NCBI RefSeq assembly: GCF_900683735.1
Contig: NZ_LR215979.1
Location: 558,001 to 622,000 of the forward strand
Direction: 5' to 3'
Source: Fusobacterium ulcerans ATCC 49185
GTDB lineage: Bacteria > Fusobacteriota > Fusobacteriia > Fusobacteriales > Fusobacteriaceae
DNA length: 64,000 nucleotides
The notes under the pieces are model-generated. The model was not told the origin of the DNA and searched no databases. It worked only from the letters and a program-made list of their open reading frames with translations. This document shows positions 54,093 to 63,369 of the stretch, in pieces. A program made the translations under genes and the position numbers. The first letter of the stretch is position 1. Each line of letters opens with the position of its first letter.

Positions 54093-54151
54093 TTATCATT
54101 TGTTTTTAACAATTTGTATATATTTGAAATCAAAAGTCATTATCTGAACAA

Positions 54152-54180
54152 ATTATACATGGAAATGATATTAAAATCAA
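54152..54180 (-). promoter_or_regulatory. Promoter of the abgT gene
   Basis: On the minus strand: TTGATT (54175-54180), a 17-base spacer and TATAAT (54152-54157). The leader is about 100 bases. Confidence 0.75.
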
Positions 54181-54528
54181 TTTGATATTACTTATGGAAA
54201 CAATATATTATATATATTATTGAAAGAAACTGGGTATATAAGAACTTGATTAATAGTATTAAATATATTGAAAGAGTAAAAAAATAGTATGATTTAATAA
54301 AAATATATATATTTAATTTAAAAAATATTTTATTTTAAAAATAAAAAAGAAAATTAATAGGAATAAATATTAAGAATAAAGAAGTAAAAAAAATATAAAG
54401 AATAATTTTGATGTTATTTTATTCATAGTAGAGAAAGGTGAAAAATAGAATTTAGTATATGGTCATTGTATTAAAGAATTCTAAAGTTATCTGTTAAATG
54501 AAAAATTATTTTAAAAAAGTGATAAAGT
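54181..54528. other. AT-rich divergent intergenic stretch between abgT and sppA
   Basis: Apart from the promoters at its two ends I see no gene, RNA or repeat in this very AT-rich stretch. A 68-codon open frame on the minus strand (54471-54677) overlaps the sppA start and lacks a ribosome site. Confidence 0.5.
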
Positions 54529-54557
54529 TTGACACAAGTGTGTGGAACTGTTATTAT
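54529..54557 (+). promoter_or_regulatory. Promoter of sppA
   Basis: TTGACA (54529-54534), a 17-base spacer and TATTAT (54552-54557), about 40 bases before the start codon. Confidence 0.75.
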
Positions 54558-54597
54558 AAAACTATAAGGAATAAATTGTAGAGGCAGGTGTAGCATA

Positions 54598-56352
54598 GTG
54601 AAATTTTTAAATTTTTTAAAGAAATTTATTTTAGGAACAATTTTATTTGTAATAAAAGAAATATTTTCTTTTTTCATAAAAGCTTTTTTGTTTCTAGTGG
54701 TAATATTTTCAATAGGAATATTTTTTACAAAAACAGCATTAGAAAAAGATAAAATAACTATTGAAAAAGGAAGTTATATAGAAGTAGATTTATCAAAAGA
54801 GTATAAGGAAAAAGGAAAAAATTTACCTGAGTTTTTAAAAGGGCAAGAGACTAACTTTTTTTCTATGTTAAAAACTTTTGATTATATAGAAAGAGATAAA
54901 GATATTAAAGGAGTAGTGTTAAAGCTCGATAACTTATCACTTAGCAGTGCTCAGATAGAGGAGCTTGGTAAAAAATTAGATAGCTTGAAGAAGAGTAAAA
55001 AAGAAGTATATTCTTATATGACAATGGCTGATAATAAAAACTATTCATTAGCTATAAAAAGCGATCATATATTTATGCCTCCTGCAATGAGTGCACCTGT
55101 AAATATAACTGGTTATTATGGAGAACTTATGTACTATAAACTTCTAGCAGATAAGCTAGGTATAGAATTTAATGTTATACATGTTGGAAACTATAAAGCA
55201 TATGGTGAAAATCTTACAAAAGAACATATATCGAAGGAGTATAAAGAAAATATAGAAAGAATGTATAACAAAAAATATGATAATTTTGTAAATAATATAG
55301 CAACTGAAAGAAAAGTTAATCATGATTTTATTAATGAAAAAATTCTTAATGGTGACTTAATGGCATCAGAGCCAAATCAAATGAAAAAATTAAATTTGAT
55401 AGATGAATTTATGTATTATGATCATCTAAAACAAGTTATTGGTGATGGAAAACTTGTTTCATTTGAAAATTATAATTCTTTTCTGTCAAAAAATAATCTT
55501 TTAGGATTGAATGGAAATAAGAGAAAAGATAAAATAGCTGTGATATATGCTGAAGGAACAATGTTTATGGACAGTACTTCAGGAGGAATTTCTGGAAGTA
55601 TAACTCCAAATGTGTTAATAGAAGAGATAAATAAGGCACTAAATGATAGTAGTGTAAAAGGAATAGTTTTAAGAATAAATTCACCAGGAGGATCAGCATT
55701 ATCAGCCAATATTATAAGCAATAAGATAATAGAAGCTAATGGAATTAAACCTATATATATTTCAATTGGGGGTGTAGCCGCTTCAGGAGGATATTATATA
55801 GCTGCTTCAGGAGAAAAAATATATGCAGATAAGGAAAGCCTTACAGGTTCAATAGGGGTAGTAAGTATAATACCCAACATAAAAAAAATGCTTGGGAATG
55901 TATCTATTAATGTAGATGAAGTTAAAAAAGGAGAATATTCAGATATCTATTCTATGGTGAAAGATTTTGATGCAGATAAAAGAGATAAACTTTATGCTTC
56001 AAATTTAAAAGTATATAATGAGTTTTTAGATACAGTATCTTTTGGAAGAAAACTTAATAGACAACATGTGGAAAGAGTAGCTCAAGGAAAAGTATGGTTA
56101 GGGGAAGAAGCCTTAGAATTAGGATTAATAGATGAAATAGGTGGATTAGAAAATACTATAAAAGGACTTGCAGATGATTTGAAATTAAGAGATTATGATA
56201 CTGTTGAGATAATAAATGCACCTAATTATGACTCTATTATAAAAAAATATGTTCCAGCAGTAAAAATATTAGAAAAATATGATTCGTTTATTTTAGATAA
56301 AGAACTTTATTTTAAGCCTATATATTATTTTCCTTATGATATAAACTTATAG
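54598..56352 (+). CDS. sppA: Signal peptide peptidase SppA (protease IV), long form
   Basis: SppA digests cleaved signal peptides at the inner membrane. The 584-residue protein is the two-repeat long form. It has an N-terminal membrane anchor (about residues 18-45) and the first half with the general-base lysine in HVGNYKAYGENLT. The second half carries LRINSPGGSALSANII and the serine motif GGVAASGGYYIAA. The start is a GTG at 54598 with AGGTG seven bases upstream; the anchor sits just after it, which supports this choice. Length is close to the E. coli enzyme. Confidence 0.93.
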   Translation: MKFLNFLKKFILGTILFVIKEIFSFFIKAFLFLVVIFSIGIFFTKTALEKDKITIEKGSYIEVDLSKEYKEKGKNLPEFLKGQETNFFSMLKTFDYIERDKDIKGVVLKLDNLSLSSAQIEELGKKLDSLKKSKKEVYSYMTMADNKNYSLAIKSDHIFMPPAMSAPVNITGYYGELMYYKLLADKLGIEFNVIHVGNYKAYGENLTKEHISKEYKENIERMYNKKYDNFVNNIATERKVNHDFINEKILNGDLMASEPNQMKKLNLIDEFMYYDHLKQVIGDGKLVSFENYNSFLSKNNLLGLNGNKRKDKIAVIYAEGTMFMDSTSGGISGSITPNVLIEEINKALNDSSVKGIVLRINSPGGSALSANIISNKIIEANGIKPIYISIGGVAASGGYYIAASGEKIYADKESLTGSIGVVSIIPNIKKMLGNVSINVDEVKKGEYSDIYSMVKDFDADKRDKLYASNLKVYNEFLDTVSFGRKLNRQHVERVAQGKVWLGEEALELGLIDEIGGLENTIKGLADDLKLRDYDTVEIINAPNYDSIIKKYVPAVKILEKYDSFILDKELYFKPIYYFPYDINL

Positions 56353-56421
56353 GTTGAAAAAATAGGATATATTATGATATAATCAATCGTGAAGAACAAA
56401 AATTTTAGGAGGAAAAAAACA

Positions 56422-56778
56422 ATGGTAAGAAAATTAAAGGGTGGAAGAACAGGTAATGGAGCTTCAAACCAAATGGATATATTAAAGCAAGCTCAATCTA
56501 TGCAACAAGAAATGATGATTGTTCAAGAAGGGCTTAAAGCAAAAGAGTTAACAGCATCAGTTGGTGGAGGAGCTGTTACAGTAAAAGTTAATGGACAAAA
56601 AGAACTGTTAGAAGTTAAATTAAGTGATGAAATAGTTAAAGAAGCTGCTGAAGATAAAGAGATGCTTGAAGATCTTATTCTTTCAGCTGTAAAAGAAGCT
56701 ATGAGACAAGCTGATGAATTAGCAGAAGCTGAAATGGGAAAAGTAACTGGTGGAATCAATATCCCTGGACTATTCTAA
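56422..56778 (+). CDS. YbaB/EbfC-family nucleoid-associated protein
   Basis: The 118-residue protein has the family core: MDILKQAQSMQQEMMIVQEGL, then VTVKVNGQKELLEVKLSDEIV and a helical C-terminus. These small dimers bind DNA and are often next to dnaX and recR, which are not seen here. I take the ATG at 56422, which has a perfect AGGAGG; a longer frame from a GTG at 56389 is rejected. An extra glycine/arginine-rich stretch (RKLKGGRTGNGASNQ) precedes the usual start. Confidence 0.9.
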   Translation: MVRKLKGGRTGNGASNQMDILKQAQSMQQEMMIVQEGLKAKELTASVGGGAVTVKVNGQKELLEVKLSDEIVKEAAEDKEMLEDLILSAVKEAMRQADELAEAEMGKVTGGINIPGLF

Positions 56779-56790
56779 TAATAAATGTAC

Positions 56791-56821
56791 AGAGACTGAA
56801 ATTTTTTCAGTCTCTTTTTTT
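56791..56821 (+). terminator. Terminator after the ybaB-type gene
   Basis: AGAGACTGAA (56791-56800) pairs perfectly with TTCAGTCTCT (56806-56815), followed by a T run. Confidence 0.85.
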
Positions 56822-56955
56822 CATTAAATGATAAAAAATTAGAAATTAAGATAAAATGCAGAATTGAGAAAATTATATTTGAAATTATCTGTTTTAATTC
56901 CAGTTATTTTATGGTATCATTAAGTGTATTATCAACTTATTTAAGGAGGAAAAAA

Positions 56956-57882
56956 ATGAGTTCATTTATTGTATTTTTACTATTTGTATTTATTGTGGTA
57001 TTAATAGCTTTTCATGTGAGAATAGTACCTCAATCAAGAGCTTATGTAATAGAAAGACTTGGAGGATATAAGGAAACTTGGAGTGTTGGAATAAATTTTC
57101 TGGTTCCTTTTATTGACAGAGTTGCAAAAAGAGTTTCTTTAAAAGAACAAGTTATTGATTTTAAACCACAGCCTGTTATAACTAAAGATAATGTAACTAT
57201 GCAGATAGACTCTGTAATATATTTCCAGATTACAGATCCTAAACTATATACATATGGAGTAGAAAATCCTATGAATGCTATAGAAAATCTTACTGCTACT
57301 ACTCTTAGAAATATAATAGGAGATATGGAACTTGATGCCACTTTGACTTCTAGAGATACTATCAATACTGAAATGAGAGCTATTCTTGATGAAGCTACAG
57401 ATCCATGGGGAATGAAAATTAACAGAGTAGAATTAAAAAATATAATTCCACCTAGAGAAATTCAAGATGCAATGGAAAGACAAATGAAAGCTGAGAGAGA
57501 AAGAAGAGAGGCTATTTTAAGAGCAGAAGGACAAAAAAAATCAGCAGTTCTTGTAGCAGAAGGAGAAAAGGAATCTCAAATCTTAAGAGCAGAAGCAGAA
57601 AAACAATCAGCTATCCTAAGAGCAGAAGGGCAAAAAGAAGTTGCTATCAAAGAAGCTCAAGGTAAAGCAGAAGCTATACTATCTGTACAAAAAGCAGAGG
57701 CAGAAGCAATTAAATTATTAAAAGAAGCAGATGCAAGTAAAGAAGTACTTATGATAAAAGGAATGGAAACATTCAGTAAAGTTGCAGATGGTAAATCTAC
57801 TAAGATAATTATTCCATCGGAATTACAAAACTTAACTACATTCAGTACTTTATTTGGAGAATTCAAAGAAAAAGATAAATAA
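56956..57882 (+). CDS. SPFH/band 7 paraslipin (QmcA-like)
   Basis: The 308-residue protein has one N-terminal membrane segment (residues about 3-21), a band 7 domain (about 22-200, VPQSRAYVIERLGGYKETW to VELKNIIPPREIQDAMERQM) and a long Ala/Glu/Lys-rich coiled coil with repeats of RAEGQKKSAV type. A short tail follows. Paraslipins form membrane microdomain cages and often pair with an NfeD protein; none is seen next to it. The ATG at 56956 follows AAGGAGG; a longer frame from 56911 is rejected. Confidence 0.9.
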   Translation: MSSFIVFLLFVFIVVLIAFHVRIVPQSRAYVIERLGGYKETWSVGINFLVPFIDRVAKRVSLKEQVIDFKPQPVITKDNVTMQIDSVIYFQITDPKLYTYGVENPMNAIENLTATTLRNIIGDMELDATLTSRDTINTEMRAILDEATDPWGMKINRVELKNIIPPREIQDAMERQMKAERERREAILRAEGQKKSAVLVAEGEKESQILRAEAEKQSAILRAEGQKEVAIKEAQGKAEAILSVQKAEAEAIKLLKEADASKEVLMIKGMETFSKVADGKSTKIIIPSELQNLTTFSTLFGEFKEKDK

Positions 57883-57979
57883 TTTTATTAAGGTGGGCTT
57901 TCATAATTGTGGAGGCCTTTTTTTATTTATTTCCATATATTTTTTATTTTAAAAAGTTCACTATTTTTATAAAAATCAG

Positions 57980-58006
57980 AAAAAAAGAGCTCTAAAAAGA
58001 GCTCAG
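57980..58006 (-). terminator. Terminator after the Cys-rich minus-strand gene
   Basis: GAGCTC at 57987-57992 and 57999-58004 form a hairpin; on the minus strand TTTTTTTC follows. Confidence 0.7.
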
Positions 58007-58015
58007 TTTAAAAAA

Positions 58016-58330
58016 TTAATCTTCCATTTCAAATTCCCGAATTGCTTTTGCTGTGATTACCTTTACTTTAGAAGTGTCAAAAGTACTGTTCATACTGCAT
58101 TTATTGCAGGTACTGCAATCTCCATCACTGCAGCAGTTAGAAGAACAGTCAGTTTTAGGATTTCTAGCTTCATAAGCTTCATATGATTCTAAATATCCAT
58201 TTTTTTCCAGAGTTTCATAAGCTTTTACAAGCTCTTCTTCGTTTATTCCTAAATTTTTCATTATAGCACTGTCACTATAGACAGCTGATGAAAGAAGGAA
58301 TTTTATAAGTTTTATTTCGATATCAGTCAT
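58016..58330 (-). CDS. Small winged-helix-like protein with a cysteine-rich segment
   Basis: I do not recognise this 104-residue protein with certainty. Residues 1-55 look like a compact helix-turn-helix or winged helix (IKLIKFLLSSAVYSDSAIMKNLGINEEELVKAYETLEKNGYLE read in pieces). Residues about 62-82 carry seven cysteines in CSSNCCSDGDCSTCNKC. The layout recalls FeoC-like or other small metal-sensing regulators, but no feo gene is adjacent. The ATG at 58330 has AAAGGA seven bases upstream; an ATG five codons further up forms part of that site. Confidence 0.7.
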   Translation of the reverse strand: MTDIEIKLIKFLLSSAVYSDSAIMKNLGINEEELVKAYETLEKNGYLESYEAYEARNPKTDCSSNCCSDGDCSTCNKCSMNSTFDTSKVKVITAKAIREFEMED

Positions 58331-58433
58331 AATTTTTCCTTTCATAAATAAGATATGTTTAAATAAATTATATCATATCCTAGACAGAAATTGGAAAAAA
58401 TATTATAATATCATATCGCAAAAGGAGGAACAG

Positions 58434-59237
58434 ATGAAAAAGGGAGAAATAGCTTTAGAAAGTTTAAGAACTACATATAGAAAAAAAATATGGACAAAAT
58501 TTGTAAAAGCCATAAAAGATTTTAATCTTATAGAAGATGGAGATAGAATAGCAGTAGGAGTATCAGGAGGGAAGGACAGCCTTCTTTTATGTAAATTATT
58601 TCAAGAAATGAAAAAAGATAGAAGCAAAAAGTTTGAAGTAGCTTTTATTTCAATGAATCCTGGTTTTGGAGCTATGGATATGGAGCAGTTTAAAGCTAAT
58701 CTTGAAGAACTTGAAATACCATGTGAAGTTTTTGAAGCTAATGTATGGGAGATTGCATTTAAAGAAAATCCAGAAAGTCCATGCTTTTTATGTGCCAAGA
58801 TGAGAAGAGGGGTACTTTATAATAAAGTGGAGGAGCTAGGATATAACAAGCTTGCTTTAGGACATCATTTTGATGATGTGGTAGAAACAACTATGATAAA
58901 TATATTTTATGCAGGAACTGTAAAAACAATGATACCTAAGGTAAAATCAACAAGTGGGAAAATGGAACTTATAAGACCTATGGTATACATAAAAGAAAAG
59001 GATATAATAGCCTATACTCAAAGAAACGAGATAGAAGCTATGGGATGTGGGTGTCCTGTGGAATCTGGTAAAACTGATTCTAAAAGAAAAGAGATAAAAA
59101 TTCTTTTGAATGAACTTGAAGAAAAAAATCCAAATATAAAGCAAAGTATTTTTAATTCTATGAAGAATATCAACCTTGACTATGTCATTGGATATACAAG
59201 AGGAAATAAAAGTGATACTAATAAGACAGAGGAATAA
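58434..59237 (+). CDS. TtcA-family tRNA thiolation PP-loop protein (copy 1)
   Basis: TtcA-type enzymes add sulfur to cytidine 32 of tRNA using an Fe-S cluster. The 267-residue protein has the PP-loop SGGKDS at residues 44-49, the CxxC cluster pair in SPCFLCAKMRRG (about 117-120) and a third cysteine region MGCGCPVESG. LALGHHFDDVVET is also typical. An AAAGGAGG site precedes the ATG. A second, diverged copy begins two bases after the stop, so both are translated from one message. Which tRNA position each modifies is not known. Confidence 0.85.
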   Translation: MKKGEIALESLRTTYRKKIWTKFVKAIKDFNLIEDGDRIAVGVSGGKDSLLLCKLFQEMKKDRSKKFEVAFISMNPGFGAMDMEQFKANLEELEIPCEVFEANVWEIAFKENPESPCFLCAKMRRGVLYNKVEELGYNKLALGHHFDDVVETTMINIFYAGTVKTMIPKVKSTSGKMELIRPMVYIKEKDIIAYTQRNEIEAMGCGCPVESGKTDSKRKEIKILLNELEEKNPNIKQSIFNSMKNINLDYVIGYTRGNKSDTNKTEE

Positions 59238-59239
59238 TA

Positions 59240-60001
59240 ATGGAAGAGATAATAAAAAAAGAAAATAATATATTAAATTTTATAGAAAATAAGAATTTCA
59301 GTAAAACTATATGGAGCCCTGTAGGTCGTGCAATGCATAAATATAATATGATAGGGGCAGGAGACAGAATAGCTGTGGGGGTATCAGGAGGGAAAGACAG
59401 TCTGACTACTCTAAATGCTTTAATAAGAATAAAAAAGATAGCTAATATAGATTTTGAAATTATTCCTATTCATATACACCCTAATATTGATAAAGCGTCA
59501 TTTGAAGTAATAGAAAAGTATTGTGAAAAACTGGGATTAAAACTTCAAGTGGAGCATACAAATTTAAGTGATATGCTTTTTGGAGAAAAGGAAGTAAAAA
59601 ATCCATGTTTTTTGTGCGGAAGAATAAGAAGAGGAATTCTTTATAGAATGATGAAAGAGCAGGAAATAAATAAACTTGCTTTGGGGCATCATAAAGATGA
59701 TATAATAGAAACTTTTCTTATGAATGTATTTTATCAAGGGAATATGAAAATGATGAAACCGTGTTATCTTTCAAAAGAATATGGAGTTACTGTAATAAGA
59801 CCACTTGCATTTGTTGAAGAAAAAGATATAATAAGATATGTGAATAAATTGGATCTTCCTGTGGTAAAATCAGATTGTCCATATGAAGTCAGCGAAAATT
59901 CAAGAAGATTGAGAGTTAAAAATCTTATAAAAGAGATATCTTTAGAAAATAAAGATGTAAGGAGTGTTATTTTTAACAGCATCAAAGAATTACTGGATTA
60001 A
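59240..60001 (+). CDS. TtcA-family tRNA thiolation PP-loop protein (copy 2)
   Basis: This 253-residue paralogue of the preceding gene has the PP-loop SGGKDS at residues 49-54, the CxxC in NPCFLCGRIRRG (about residue 123) and LALGHHKDDIIET. The third cysteine lies in VKSDCPYEVSE, where copy 1 has GCGCP, so the cluster site is kept but its surroundings differ. The two copies share the same layout over their full length. The GAGGAAT before the ATG lies in the end of copy 1, giving coupled translation. Confidence 0.85.
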   Translation: MEEIIKKENNILNFIENKNFSKTIWSPVGRAMHKYNMIGAGDRIAVGVSGGKDSLTTLNALIRIKKIANIDFEIIPIHIHPNIDKASFEVIEKYCEKLGLKLQVEHTNLSDMLFGEKEVKNPCFLCGRIRRGILYRMMKEQEINKLALGHHKDDIIETFLMNVFYQGNMKMMKPCYLSKEYGVTVIRPLAFVEEKDIIRYVNKLDLPVVKSDCPYEVSENSRRLRVKNLIKEISLENKDVRSVIFNSIKELLD

Positions 60002-60042
60002 AATTTAGACATCAATTGGAATTACAAATATAAGGAGGAATT

Positions 60043-60435
60043 ATGAGTTTATTATTAAATATTATATGGCTATTTTTAGGAGGATTAGTTCTAGCTTTTG
60101 AATGGTTTATAGCAGGAATAATAAGTACAGTACTTATAATAACTATACCATTTGCAAGGGGTTGCTTTGAAATGGCTAGTTCATGTTTGACACCTTTTGG
60201 AAAGGATATAGTACTAAAAACTGAATATGGAGAGCTACCAAGACCAATATCAGCATTTTTATGGATAATTCTTTTAGGAATATGGCTGGCAATATCACAT
60301 ATCATAGCTGGAATATTACAATGTATAACAATAATAGGAATACCTATGGGAATACAGAATTTTAAATTAGCTAAGATAGCTTTTAATCCATATAAATATA
60401 CTTTGGTAGACAGAAGATTTACAGGCAGAAAATAA
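60043..60435 (+). CDS. YccF-domain inner membrane protein
   Basis: The 130-residue protein has two YccF-type repeats, each a hydrophobic pair followed by a conserved turn: NIIWLFLGGLVLAFEWFIAG with TIPFARGCFEMA, and WIILLGIWLAISHIIAG with IGIPMGIQNFKLAKIAF. The function of the family is not known. A TAAGGAGG site precedes the ATG. It follows the TtcA pair after 41 bases, probably in the same operon. Confidence 0.9.
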   Translation: MSLLLNIIWLFLGGLVLAFEWFIAGIISTVLIITIPFARGCFEMASSCLTPFGKDIVLKTEYGELPRPISAFLWIILLGIWLAISHIIAGILQCITIIGIPMGIQNFKLAKIAFNPYKYTLVDRRFTGRK

Positions 60436-60511
60436 TAAGGATAAATATCCTTACTTGCATTTTGGGTAAATTTTAGTTGGTAATTATAATTTAGAAGGTA
60501 AAATCCCAGAA

Positions 60512-60544
60512 AGAACTATCTGTTCTAATCAGATAGTTCTTTTT
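60512..60544 (+). terminator. Terminator after yccF
   Basis: AGAACTATCTG (60512-60522) pairs perfectly with CAGATAGTTCT (60530-60540), followed by TTTT. Confidence 0.85.
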
Positions 60545-60548
60545 ATAG

Positions 60549-60589
60549 AAAAAAGCTGACAAGAAGAAAATCTTCAAGTCAGCTTTTTT
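60549..60589. terminator. Bidirectional terminator before the M20 peptidase gene
   Basis: AAAAAAGCTGAC (60549-60560) pairs perfectly with GTCAGCTTTTTT (60578-60589); GAAGA/TCTTC pairs inside. It ends the minus-strand nhaC-peptidase transcript and backs up the plus-strand terminator. Confidence 0.85.
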
Positions 60590-60619
60590 GGTGTTCTTTG
60601 TTTTAGGGATACTTAATGA

Positions 60620-61765
60620 TTATTTTGAAAGCTTTGAAACTGTTTTTATATAAATTTCTGTGGCAGCAAGTACTTGATGGATATGTCCATATTCATTAGC
60701 TCCATGCATATTTCCTCCAGAAGGTCCAAAAGTTACTGTAGGAATATCTAAAGAGTTAGCTAATATGTTAGAGTCACAAACTGATTTGTCAAATTCTATT
60801 CTGATTTCATTACCAGTTACTTCTTTGAATGTTTCTTTTACAGTTTGAACTAATATATGAGATTCTTCTAATGCAAATGGTTCCATATATGCTGAGTTTC
60901 TAGGTTTTAACCTTACATCTACTTTACCAGCTAATCCTAATTTTTCAGCAGCCTCTAGTATTTGTTTTTCACAAACTTCATAAGTTTCTCCAGGAACAGT
61001 GTATCTGTCTATGAATAGATCACATTTTTCAGGAACTATAAGAGCATTTTTTACTCCACCCTCTATACTTCTTACTACCCAAGTTCCTCCACCAAGAGTT
61101 GGATGGATAATAGTAGGAAGTTCTTCTATAGCTATTGCTAGCTTACTTCCAGAGATAAGAGCATTTTCTCCAACATTTGGATAATGACTAGCATGAGCAG
61201 CCTTTCCAGATACAGTAACTTCAATGCTGTATCTTCCTCTAAAACCAATAGCCATATTGTCAAACCTGCATTCAGCCATTATAGCCATATCAGCACTTAA
61301 TCCTTCATTAACTAATTGATAAGTTCCTTTAGAAAGATTTTCTTCATCTGATACAAAAGCAAGAACAAGTTCTCCAGTAAATTTATCTTTATTTTCTGAA
61401 TAGTATTTTGCAGTAGCAAGAATAGCAGCAAGTCCACCTTTCATATCCATAGCACCAAGACCATATGTTCTATCTCCATCTTCAGTGGGAGTAAAAGGAT
61501 CAGTATTCCATCCATTTGCTACTTTTACTGTATCTATATGACCAATAAGCATAACTCTAGGACCAGGTTTTCCACTATCTAAAACAGCATATACAGAGGG
61601 ACTTTGTTTTTCTTTATCCCCTTCATAATAACTCATTTTAGGTTCAAGTCCAAATTCTTTTAATTTTTCAGAAACATATTCAGCAAGCTTTGCTTCTTCT
61701 CCAGTAATGCTTCTGATTTTTATCATATCATACCAGTACTCTTTGATCAAATTTTCATTTATCAT
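60620..61765 (-). CDS. M20-family metallopeptidase/deacylase (YgeY/ArgE-like)
   Basis: The 381-residue enzyme has the M20 zinc residues: His in MLIGHIDTV, bridging Asp in GAMDMKGG, the catalytic Glu pair in VSDEENLSK, Asp/Glu in AECRFDN and His in GNMHGANE. A dimerisation domain with KAAHASHYP lies between. Relatives include acetylornithine deacetylase and the YgeY group; the substrate is not known. The ATG at 61765 follows GGGGG; a longer frame adds five residues. It lies downstream of the NhaC-type antiporter and is probably co-transcribed, which suggests uptake and cleavage of an amidated amino acid or peptide. Confidence 0.87.
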   Translation of the reverse strand: MINENLIKEYWYDMIKIRSITGEEAKLAEYVSEKLKEFGLEPKMSYYEGDKEKQSPSVYAVLDSGKPGPRVMLIGHIDTVKVANGWNTDPFTPTEDGDRTYGLGAMDMKGGLAAILATAKYYSENKDKFTGELVLAFVSDEENLSKGTYQLVNEGLSADMAIMAECRFDNMAIGFRGRYSIEVTVSGKAAHASHYPNVGENALISGSKLAIAIEELPTIIHPTLGGGTWVVRSIEGGVKNALIVPEKCDLFIDRYTVPGETYEVCEKQILEAAEKLGLAGKVDVRLKPRNSAYMEPFALEESHILVQTVKETFKEVTGNEIRIEFDKSVCDSNILANSLDIPTVTFGPSGGNMHGANEYGHIHQVLAATEIYIKTVSKLSK

Positions 61766-61883
61766 AATATTAACCCCCAATATAGTTTATTTTTTAGGTT
61801 TAGTTTTAAGTTTTATTCTTTTTATTTTTTAAGCACTGATGCTTTTCCCCTGTCTGTTATTTCTCTGCCTTAAAATTAATTTT

Positions 61884-63275
61884 TTATTGTTTATTCCCAT
61901 CAACTTTTTCAATAGTGAATCCTGTAATTACATAGATAAAAGAAATTATTATACTTAAATAAGTGACTGGAGCATATAGAATAAAATCCATTGTTTTTAC
62001 TCCAAGAGTAGTTGCAACAAACACACCTGTAACACTCCATGGAACAATTGGAGCAAATCCAGTACCTGTATCTAAAAGTATTCTAGCTAAATTTTTTCTT
62101 TTTAATCCATAAGAATCAAATAAACCTCTTACCATTTGCCCAAGAACTGAATAAGTTACATAGTAACTTCCAGTTATTGTAAAGAATAGAGAGTGTAAAA
62201 TAAATACTCCAACCATCATTGATTTACCAGTTTTAGCTATGTTAGTTATTTTTTCAAGCAGAATATCAACAACTCCTGCTGTTCTCAATGGAGCACCAAA
62301 TATAGCTGAAGCTATAAGAAGAGCAACTGTACTAAGCATACTGTTCAGTCCACCTCTAACAAGCATTTTATCAACAATAGCTACACCAGTTTTAGCAGTA
62401 TATCCATTAGAAAGAGCTCCTGCTACCTGATTTAATGAAGAACCTTGGAATATCATAGCTAAAATACCACCAGCAATAATTCCAATAGTAAATACTGGTA
62501 ATGTAGGTTTTTTCATGATAATAAGGACTAAAACCAATACTGGTGGAATTAGTAACAATGGATTTAATGTAAATGTTTTTTCCAGAGTTCCCATAATAAG
62601 ATCATAACTTTCTCCACCAATAACTCCATCTTTATATTGAAGACCAATCACAAAATACATTATCAATGCTACTATAAATGCAGGTAAAGTTGTTTTAAAA
62701 GAATGCTTTATTGCCTCTAAAAGATTAACTTCACAAACTGCTGCTGAAAGTACAGTAGAATCAGACAAAGGTGAAAGTTTATCTCCGAAGATAGCTCCAC
62801 TAACAACAGCTCCAGCTGTTAAAGGTAAAGATATTCCCAATCCAACAGCAACTCCCATAAATGCAATACCAACGGTACTTATTGTTCCCCAAGATGTTCC
62901 AGCCATAACTGACATTAATGTACAAATTATACATACCATTACCAAGAAAAGACTTGGACTAAGAACTTTCATTCCATAGTATATCATAAGAGGAACAGTT
63001 CCAGAAATCATCCATGCCCCAACTAAAACTCCAACAGATAGAACAATAAGGATAGGAACAGCCATAGTAGTTATAGTTTTCACTATATCACTTTGGATAT
63101 TAGAATATTCAATTCCAAAGATAGTAGAAATTATAACAGTGATAACTCCTCCAAATAATAAAATAATAGCAGTAGGTGCCTTAACAACTTTTATTCCTAA
63201 TATGATAACAAGTATCGAAATAATAAGAATAAGCATAGCCTGACCAGATGAAACCTTTTTTGCTTGGTTTTCCAT
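61884..63275 (-). CDS. NhaC-family Na+/H+ antiporter-type transporter
   Basis: The 463-residue protein has about eleven to twelve hydrophobic segments and NhaC family features: VMAGTSWGTISTVGIAFMGV, AVVSGAIFGDKLSPLSDSTVLSAA and GTGFAPIVPWSVTGVFVA. Many NhaC members next to peptidase genes may move amino acids rather than only sodium. A GGGGGG site precedes the ATG. Two palindromes in its leader, and a divergent GntR gene, point to repression by that regulator. Confidence 0.88.
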   Translation of the reverse strand: MENQAKKVSSGQAMLILIISILVIILGIKVVKAPTAIILLFGGVITVIISTIFGIEYSNIQSDIVKTITTMAVPILIVLSVGVLVGAWMISGTVPLMIYYGMKVLSPSLFLVMVCIICTLMSVMAGTSWGTISTVGIAFMGVAVGLGISLPLTAGAVVSGAIFGDKLSPLSDSTVLSAAVCEVNLLEAIKHSFKTTLPAFIVALIMYFVIGLQYKDGVIGGESYDLIMGTLEKTFTLNPLLLIPPVLVLVLIIMKKPTLPVFTIGIIAGGILAMIFQGSSLNQVAGALSNGYTAKTGVAIVDKMLVRGGLNSMLSTVALLIASAIFGAPLRTAGVVDILLEKITNIAKTGKSMMVGVFILHSLFFTITGSYYVTYSVLGQMVRGLFDSYGLKRKNLARILLDTGTGFAPIVPWSVTGVFVATTLGVKTMDFILYAPVTYLSIIISFIYVITGFTIEKVDGNKQ

Positions 63276-63316
63276 AAAGATAACCCCCCATTTTAATTTA
63301 ATATATGCCCTTTAAA

Positions 63317-63355
63317 GATTGTATACAACTTTTTTAATTTTAGAATATTGTATAC
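63317..63355 (-). promoter_or_regulatory. Tandem TTGTATACAA-type operators in the nhaC leader
   Basis: TTGTATACAA at 63317-63326 is a perfect palindrome. TTGTATACGA at 63346-63355 differs at one base. Their centres are 29 bases apart and both lie just downstream of the nhaC promoter, between it and the start codon. The shape (GTATAC core) is common for GntR/FCD regulators, and such a regulator is encoded divergently at 63722. Confidence 0.7.
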
Positions 63356-63369
63356 GATTTCTTAAACAA

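Noticed and set aside
54110-54122. A third GntR-like operator (TTGTATAT) in the abgT leader
   Set aside because: It lacks the palindromic second half seen at the nhaC sites.
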